Positions 1 to 4,652 of a stretch of 6,923 nucleotides of DNA are shown here, in pieces. The stretch spans positions 1 to 6,923 of the forward strand of contig JAADCY010000063.1 in the NCBI GenBank assembly GCA_013154205.1, given 5' to 3'. This DNA comes from Thermoproteota archaeon. Lineage in GTDB: Archaea > Thermoproteota > Thermoprotei_A > Sulfolobales > Desulfurococcaceae. The notes beneath the pieces are model-generated. The model had not been told where the DNA came from, did no database searches, and saw only the letters and a program-made list of their open reading frames with translations. The translations under genes and the position numbers were made by a program. Numbering within the stretch: the first letter of the stretch is position 1; each line of letters begins with the position of its first letter.

Positions 1-151
1 AGGAGCCCCTACCAGCCAGGCGGAGCCTCCTCTCCGCCACCACGAACCCCTGGGGCCTAGGTATCCTCACCCACACACCCGGCTCCAGCGGCACCAGATC
101 GAGGCCCCATATTTTCTCCAGAGCCCTGCTCAACGCTACCTCCACGCGCAT
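1..151 (-). CDS. Hypothetical protein, N-terminal 50 residues only (partial, runs off the left edge)
   Basis: Reading leftward from an ATG at 151-149, the minus strand is open to position 1. It gives 50 residues beginning MRVEVALSRALEKIWGLDLV, with PRPQGFVVAERRLRLAG further on. The sequence looks genuinely protein-like: a short strand, an amphipathic helix, then a basic stretch. The overlapping frame of the upstream gene here reads as Gly/Ala/Ser-rich filler. The gene lies in another frame inside the last 95 nt of the membrane-protein gene, so it is probably the third member of the same leftward operon. Start choice is uncertain. The ATG has only a weak GGGGATC about 8 nt upstream. A TTG at 133-131 has GGAGG with a 5-nt spacer and would shorten the overlap to 77 nt. 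I do not recognise the family, and too little is visible to suggest a function. Confidence 0.6.
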   Translation of the reverse strand, partial: MRVEVALSRALEKIWGLDLVPLEPGVWVRIPRPQGFVVAERRLRLAGRGS

Positions 152-2375
152 GGGATCGCGATCCCCGCCTCAGCGGGAGAGACGGGGTAGGGCCGAGCGA
201 TATTATTCCTGGACAGTTCGCTACAATATCGGAATACCAGCTCCTAACCTCCGGGTCTTCAAAGCATGGTAGTATAGTCATAGTTATCAATTGGCAACAA
301 TAATGATATTCTTCGAATCTAAGAGCGGAAGAAAAGCACTGTATAATTAATTCTATATTATCAACCCTGCAGACCGCGCTGGGGAAAAACTTAGTCACTA
401 CAGCTAGAGTCGAGAGGAGATCAGGAATAACACTCTCTATCTCCTGTAGTACTTCCTCGTCGAGATTGCTCATCTCTCTTCTAATCCTAAGGAGCATCTG
501 AGTAACCTGGAGGAGAGCGCGTGGATAGGTATATGATCGTATCCTACCCATCCTCGCTGCTCCTATAAGCCCTAGAGCGCTCATTAAAACCGAAAGTGTC
601 ATGAGAGTCTCAAGCCTTCCAGCACCTTGCCTTCCCTCAAGCATTACAGCGGACGATAAGAACCAGCCTGTAGATAAAGCGTAGCCCGCAAGATTCTCCA
701 CATGCACGAAATATGATTCCAGGTCACCCATAGGAGTGAAGAATCTTGACGAGGATTCTTTCCGCTCTAACCACAGCCTGAAATCTCCCTCATAACCATA
801 ATATTGTAACTCATTGAGTATATTGTATACTTCTCTGCTATATCCTTCAGTATCCTGTAGCCCCACTTTTAGAAGTATAGCATGAATCTTACCTTCATCA
901 GCGTATTTTTTCGTAGCTGAAACTAAGACCATGAGTGAGAGTATTGTTTCAATTGCTAGAAGCTCGAGGAGTAGAATCGGTCTTGGCGGGGCCTGGCCAG
1001 ACCCTTGCCGCAACATCTCTAGTATTTGCTCGGCATACCTAATATAGAAGTTAAAATCAAGGTTAATTTTTCTTCTTACAAACATTGCGTGTCCAATATA
1101 ACCAACTGGAAAACTAAAAATTACAAAAATAATAAATTTAATAATCAAACAAGCTATTGAGAGGTCACAATAGTTCTTAACTGTTGCTAAAGTTAATAAA
1201 AAAATAGTTATAATAAAGAAAATAGTTAATAGCAAAATATGTTTACTATTTGTATATTTTTTATATATATTATTGCTTATCTTCCGAATACTCCCTATTG
1301 TCAATCTCATTATCTTATGTATAAATTCTATATTTATAATTCCTATAAGGATACCTATTCCAAATATAGTAGAAAGGTAGAGGGCTACTCCAATTCCGGC
1401 CTGAATGATATTAATAGCTTCTTTATATAATGGATTTATCGCGTACAGAGGGAAAAAACCTAATGCAACTATTAACGCCATTATAGCGAAGAGCATACCT
1501 CTCTGCAGTAAGCTATGTATACCAAGTGATACATGTATACAATTATTATTTAAAAATGAAAGTTTACTTTTCATAGTTTCCCGATGGTAATACAAGAAAG
1601 GTCCTCTCAATCCGAGCTGTACTAAAAATACAGCTAGCGGAGGACGTATTAAGAGGCTCATAAGAACTAGTAGTAGTGATGCCCCGAGTATTAAGACAAA
1701 GATTACGAGTTCCACTGCAGCTGCTATCGCGAAAGTGCTACCTAGGGCCACTATAGCTATGAAGTGCCATACTGCCATAAGGAGAGATACTATGATAACG
1801 TGATCATAAGTTAGAGGAAACAAATACTTTCTCGTGGGGAATAACACTGGGACAAGGCTTTCTGCATATCTTGCTGAGATAGGATTAGAGGTGATATCAC
1901 CTTGCCTCTCACATACCGCAGGAAGTCTTCTCAGCAACACAAAGATTCTTCGAAAAGTTATCCAGCCTCCCCACTCACCCGAGTATAATTGCGTCGCTAC
2001 GCCGTAAAAGCCCGCGGTTACGCTTAGTGTTGTTCCCATGAGCATTAAGAGGTCTACACGATCTATGACTTCTGCTTGGCCTACGAGACGTACTAGCTGT
2101 GAACCTACAATCGTTCCGTTACATATCCCGTCACATGCCAGGTTTTGTTGTGCAGCGCTGATCGTCAGAGGACTGGAGAATAATATGTAGGTGTAAAAGA
2201 TGAACATAGCGAAGGAGAATATAAACGCAGCGAGGAATGCTAGGATTATAGCATCATATAGGCTCTGATATAATCGTTGTGCACCTGCTAGTCTTGCCAT
2301 AATTATCCTTATACTAGATCGCGGAATGCTGAGTTTTCTATCCCACCTAGTATCTACTCTGTCAATTGTTGCCAA
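57..2375 (-). CDS. Large polytopic membrane protein of unknown function (about 772 aa)
   Basis: This is an uncharacterised integral membrane protein, presumably in the cytoplasmic membrane. Hydrophobic segments lie near residues 41-66, 108-131, 192-213, 217-243, 290-312, 320-348, 379-399 and 405-432, with weaker ones at 466-486, 562-580 and 590-608. Basic loops (141-151, 353-366, 433-457, 608-634) suggest a cytoplasmic N-terminus and cytoplasmic loops after each helix pair. Cys81 and Cys85 fall in the predicted outer loop after the first helix. Residues 610-725 are soluble, helical and rich in cysteine (669, 680, 693, 694, 704, 721). The start is TTG, chosen because GGTGG lies 6 nt upstream and overlaps the preceding gene's TAG; an ATG at codon 26 (2300-2298) is the alternative. 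The last 30 or so residues are Gly/Ala-rich, overlap the next gene, and may not belong to the ancestral protein. No known transporter or channel motif is visible. Confidence 0.82.
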   Translation of the reverse strand: MATIDRVDTRWDRKLSIPRSSIRIIMARLAGAQRLYQSLYDAIILAFLAAFIFSFAMFIFYTYILFSSPLTISAAQQNLACDGICNGTIVGSQLVRLVGQAEVIDRVDLLMLMGTTLSVTAGFYGVATQLYSGEWGGWITFRRIFVLLRRLPAVCERQGDITSNPISARYAESLVPVLFPTRKYLFPLTYDHVIIVSLLMAVWHFIAIVALGSTFAIAAAVELVIFVLILGASLLLVLMSLLIRPPLAVFLVQLGLRGPFLYYHRETMKSKLSFLNNNCIHVSLGIHSLLQRGMLFAIMALIVALGFFPLYAINPLYKEAINIIQAGIGVALYLSTIFGIGILIGIINIEFIHKIMRLTIGSIRKISNNIYKKYTNSKHILLLTIFFIITIFLLTLATVKNYCDLSIACLIIKFIIFVIFSFPVGYIGHAMFVRRKINLDFNFYIRYAEQILEMLRQGSGQAPPRPILLLELLAIETILSLMVLVSATKKYADEGKIHAILLKVGLQDTEGYSREVYNILNELQYYGYEGDFRLWLERKESSSRFFTPMGDLESYFVHVENLAGYALSTGWFLSSAVMLEGRQGAGRLETLMTLSVLMSALGLIGAARMGRIRSYTYPRALLQVTQMLLRIRREMSNLDEEVLQEIESVIPDLLSTLAVVTKFFPSAVCRVDNIELIIQCFSSALRFEEYHYCCQLITMTILPCFEDPEVRSWYSDIVANCPGIISLGPTPSLPLRRGSRSHARGGSVEQGSGENMGPRSGAAGAGCVGEDT
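152..177 (-). repeat. Two overlapping inverted repeats just before the partial gene's ATG
   Basis: Positions 152-165 form a perfect 14-bp palindrome (GGGATCGCGATCCC) ending immediately before the ATG at 151. Positions 164-177 form CCCGC-TGAG-GCGGG when read on the minus strand, a 5-bp stem with a tetraloop. The two share positions 164-165, so in RNA they could not both form fully. The weak ribosome-binding site of the partial gene lies in the shared arm. The structure is seen in the sequence; a regulatory role is inference. Confidence 0.5.
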
Positions 2376-2381
2376 GGATGT

Positions 2382-2386
2382 CCACC
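2382..2386 (-). promoter_or_regulatory. Shine-Dalgarno site of the membrane-protein gene
   Basis: GGTGG on the minus strand lies 6 nt before the TTG start at 2375-2373 and directly abuts the TAG stop of the upstream gene (2389-2387). This supports the TTG start and translational coupling between the two genes. Confidence 0.5.
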
Positions 2387-4432
2387 CTAGTATGTCTGGA
2401 ATTCCATGTGTGCTAGGTCTAGATGAAGGTTCTCAGTGAAGCGACGGAGTGGTTCGTGGATTTCAAGTATAGCTTCTGTTATTCTACGTAGATCGTGGAT
2501 TGCCTTTGTTTGTCTGCAAAGGGAGTTATTGACGTTCTGTTCATCACACTCACCAATTATTAAAGAATATTTTTTATATAATTTGTTAATATCATCAAGA
2601 TCGACTATATAATATATAAAGACCCTTGTATATTCAGAATCAGCAAGCCTATCAATAATATTTTTAAGCAACCTTCGAGTCTGTGTAGGCTTACTAGCTA
2701 TAACACGTGCAAGACCCTCTGGATCAGGTATTAGATCTATGATAGGGTTAAGGACTTCAACCGCTATTCCCCGGAAGCGAATACCAATATCTTTCTCATA
2801 ATTCGACATTTCTTTCTCGTCCCACAGATACCTCTCATAGTTCCTTAGAATACGCTCGTCAACGTTCTGTGTGAGAGCTGCAACATGACTCCTGAGGGTT
2901 TTTGTCACAATTTCTATAGCTCTATCGACGTGGCCGGCTTCCATTAGTTCTACTGCAATAGTATCAAGATCTTGCGCAGCGAGGTGTAGCATCCGTTGCC
3001 TGTATACAAGTGCTTGTGCTGGCTCGTACTGCTTTAAACCAGCCATCTTCCACGTTATCGACATGGGAAGTGCCACAACATTATTATCATTATAAATATA
3101 GTTATCTAATAGGCGATCTGGACATTCCGACTTTTCCCTTTGACACGATCCCCATAGATACGAGAGACCTCTGCCAAGCATTCTGAGAAGAAGGGTTACC
3201 GCCGAAGCCCTCTCCCAGGGCATGAAGAATACTGATGAAGCGTAGACATCGAGCGATTCCATGAACAGGCTGGCTTCCACAATCCCCTGGACCCTCATGC
3301 TCGGATCAAGTCCTGGCGGTGGCTCCCTACTCCGATCTAGGACCTCTATGTAGCTCAGTCGTTGTCCCGATTCTGTTATCTCGATAGGCGAGAACATCCT
3401 GGGTACTCTGGGCCATAAGCCGCCACCGTACACCCTGCTTATAGCTGATATAATAGGGATAATTGCCAGGCCGGTGGGATCTCCGAAGAGTAGGTTAAAG
3501 AGCATGCTAGGAGGCTCCTCGTTTCGGCGAGTTTTAGAGAGTTTCTCAAGCCACGACTGCTTCGCTACTACTAATACTCCCATTTTTAATTTATCTATCC
3601 TAGTGATAAGATTAACTTTTCCTATCATACTACTAATATAAAAGAGGTCGCGAAGCGCTAGAACGTCTAGAGCTAGACCCCATATTCTCTCCATATCGAC
3701 ACTATTACGCCTTCTCTCAGCTTTACCTAATAGAATTGATTTGTACCACTCGTTTATAGATTGAATGGCTTGGAAGAACTGGTACTCACAATCAGGGCCT
3801 GTCCTATCGATCACGGGTCTTTGCGCCATTGCCCCTGAGACTTCCATTTGATATTCGAAGAGGAGGCTGTTACAGAAGAGTGAACTCCAAAAGAGTGTTA
3901 GATAGAGCTTGAGTGCCTCTACTATGCCATCGAAAATAATCAGACCAGTGTTAGTCGAGGCCATCTTATGCAATCCATATCCCATTCCTCTCCAGTTCCT
4001 GTTATTCCATCTCAGCCTAGATAATCCTCTAATAACATATATTAATATAGTTTCAAACGAAGGTTTCGGGATCTCGCCTAATGGCATAGGGACCTTTATC
4101 ATTTCATATTTAAGGCCTTTATAGTCGTAGTCTTTCACAAGATCCGTACTATTTTTGTTATTTTTATCAATTATAAATAAAATTTGCGGTGGGATCGTGT
4201 AGAACGAAGTATACATTAGCTGGGCTACATGGTAGAAATCAAACCGAAAGTATTTGTAAAAAAGTTCATCCTCACTGGGACTATTAGGATCTGGCATTGG
4301 CAGAGATATAAGGTTCCTTGCTAATGTTAAACCCCTAACTTGATCCCACACAGGTTTTATATAATATTCAATCTTAATATTGTCTTGTTTTTGTTTTTTC
4401 GCAATGTTGTGGTGTATCCCTTCCTCCCTCAC
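2387..4432 (-). CDS. Large uncharacterised, mostly soluble protein (681 aa)
   Basis: This is the first gene of the leftward operon and its product is not recognised. The GTG start at 4432-4430 is well supported: GAGGAGGAGGG lies just upstream, putting a GGAGG core about 7 nt away. Residues 1-25 are basic and Gln/Lys-rich. Residues 26-190 mix strands and helices and end in a hydrophobic stretch at 173-192 that could be buried or could contact membrane; there is no signal peptide. The middle (210-340) is helical with many aromatic residues. Residues 470-520 form helical pairs, with a TPR-like pattern around 490-512 (ELMEAGHVDRAIEIV). The C-terminus (550-681) is helical and charged. Cysteines 187, 215, 430, 437, 629 and 639 form no classical metal-binding spacing. 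No catalytic signature is visible. The 11-bp gap to the membrane-protein gene, with that gene's ribosome-binding site overlapping this stop codon, suggests coupled synthesis and a cytoplasmic partner role. Confidence 0.82.
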   Translation of the reverse strand: MREEGIHHNIAKKQKQDNIKIEYYIKPVWDQVRGLTLARNLISLPMPDPNSPSEDELFYKYFRFDFYHVAQLMYTSFYTIPPQILFIIDKNNKNSTDLVKDYDYKGLKYEMIKVPMPLGEIPKPSFETILIYVIRGLSRLRWNNRNWRGMGYGLHKMASTNTGLIIFDGIVEALKLYLTLFWSSLFCNSLLFEYQMEVSGAMAQRPVIDRTGPDCEYQFFQAIQSINEWYKSILLGKAERRRNSVDMERIWGLALDVLALRDLFYISSMIGKVNLITRIDKLKMGVLVVAKQSWLEKLSKTRRNEEPPSMLFNLLFGDPTGLAIIPIISAISRVYGGGLWPRVPRMFSPIEITESGQRLSYIEVLDRSREPPPGLDPSMRVQGIVEASLFMESLDVYASSVFFMPWERASAVTLLLRMLGRGLSYLWGSCQREKSECPDRLLDNYIYNDNNVVALPMSITWKMAGLKQYEPAQALVYRQRMLHLAAQDLDTIAVELMEAGHVDRAIEIVTKTLRSHVAALTQNVDERILRNYERYLWDEKEMSNYEKDIGIRFRGIAVEVLNPIIDLIPDPEGLARVIASKPTQTRRLLKNIIDRLADSEYTRVFIYYIVDLDDINKLYKKYSLIIGECDEQNVNNSLCRQTKAIHDLRRITEAILEIHEPLRRFTENLHLDLAHMEFQTY

Positions 4433-4435
4433 CGG

Positions 4436-4446
4436 CCCTCCTCCTC
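4436..4446 (-). promoter_or_regulatory. Strong Shine-Dalgarno site of the 681-aa gene
   Basis: On the minus strand this reads GAGGAGGAGGG, ending 3 nt before GTG (4432-4430); the GAGGAGG part leaves a 7-nt spacer. It decides the GTG start. The repeated GAG/GGA register offers several pairings with the 16S tail, consistent with efficient initiation of the first operon gene. Confidence 0.65.
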
Positions 4447-4483
4447 AACGCGTTCTTTAGACAATCATCTGCCAATACTTTCT

Positions 4484-4491
4484 CTTTATTA
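4484..4491 (-). promoter_or_regulatory. Candidate TATA-like box for the leftward operon
   Basis: Read on the minus strand this is TAATAAAG. It would place the transcript start near 4460, with a leader of about 30 nt ahead of the GTG start and its strong ribosome-binding site. Other AT-rich boxes farther out (about 4505-4530, TTGTATATG) could serve instead, so the choice is tentative. Confidence 0.3.
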
Positions 4492-4584
4492 GAAGCTATC
4501 CATATCATACACATATACAATTGGTAATACATAAACGGTCCAATAAAGCTTCCAAATTACAACTATATATGGCCGACATAGTAA

Positions 4585-4593
4585 TTATAAAAT
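4585..4593 (+). promoter_or_regulatory. Candidate archaeal TATA box for the rightward gene
   Basis: TTATAAAAT matches the archaeal TATA consensus. With usual spacing, transcription would begin near 4612-4616, giving a leader of about 40 nt that contains the GGTGA ribosome-binding site. A second, weaker candidate is CTATAATC at 4601-4608. Confidence 0.45.
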
Positions 4594-4641
4594 AGTGAGT
4601 CTATAATCGCGGGAGAACCGCTTAACTGGTAGGAATAGAAG

Positions 4642-4646
4642 GGTGA
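4642..4646 (+). promoter_or_regulatory. Shine-Dalgarno site deciding the unusual ATA start
   Basis: GGTGA, within GGGTGAGG at 4641-4648, is complementary to the archaeal 16S tail (UCACC). It stands 6 nt before ATA at 4653, exactly the spacing of GGTGG before the TTG start on the other strand. No conventional start codon lies in this frame at a usable distance. Confidence 0.5.
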
Positions 4647-4652
4647 GGCGTC

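Larger units (their letters stand above)
4433..4652. promoter_or_regulatory. Divergent promoter region between the two transcription units
   Basis: This is the only non-coding gap of note in the window, about 220 bp and AT-rich in its centre (4481-4610). It must carry promoters for the leftward operon and the rightward gene. I see no tRNA or stable RNA and no clear palindromic operator. The 8-codon ATG frame at 4569-4595 overlaps the likely TATA box and is not called. Confidence 0.6.

Noticed and set aside
615..640. GRQGAGR in the membrane protein as a possible nucleotide-binding P-loop
   Set aside because: It lacks the Lys-Ser/Thr of a Walker A motif and no Walker B follows; it fits better as a loop next to a hydrophobic helix.
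1239..1590. Two short plus-strand frames of about 60 codons (1239-1430 and 1405-1590)
   Set aside because: They lie opposite the AT-rich membrane-spanning part of the minus-strand gene, have no ribosome-binding site, and read as antisense shadows.
2298..2300. ATG at codon 26 as the start of the membrane-protein gene
   Set aside because: It is possible, with a weak AAGGA upstream, but the TTG at 2375 has a better-placed GGTGG and tight coupling to the upstream stop.
3909..4124. 71-codon plus-strand frame
   Set aside because: It is antisense to the well-supported 681-aa gene, with no start signal of its own.
4569..4595. 8-codon ATG mini-frame upstream of the rightward gene
   Set aside because: It overlaps the likely TATA box and would lie upstream of the expected transcript start.
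4433..4652. Possible tRNA, small RNA or CRISPR leader in the gap
   Set aside because: No cloverleaf, T-arm sequence or repeated spacer pattern could be found; promoter elements explain the AT-rich part.
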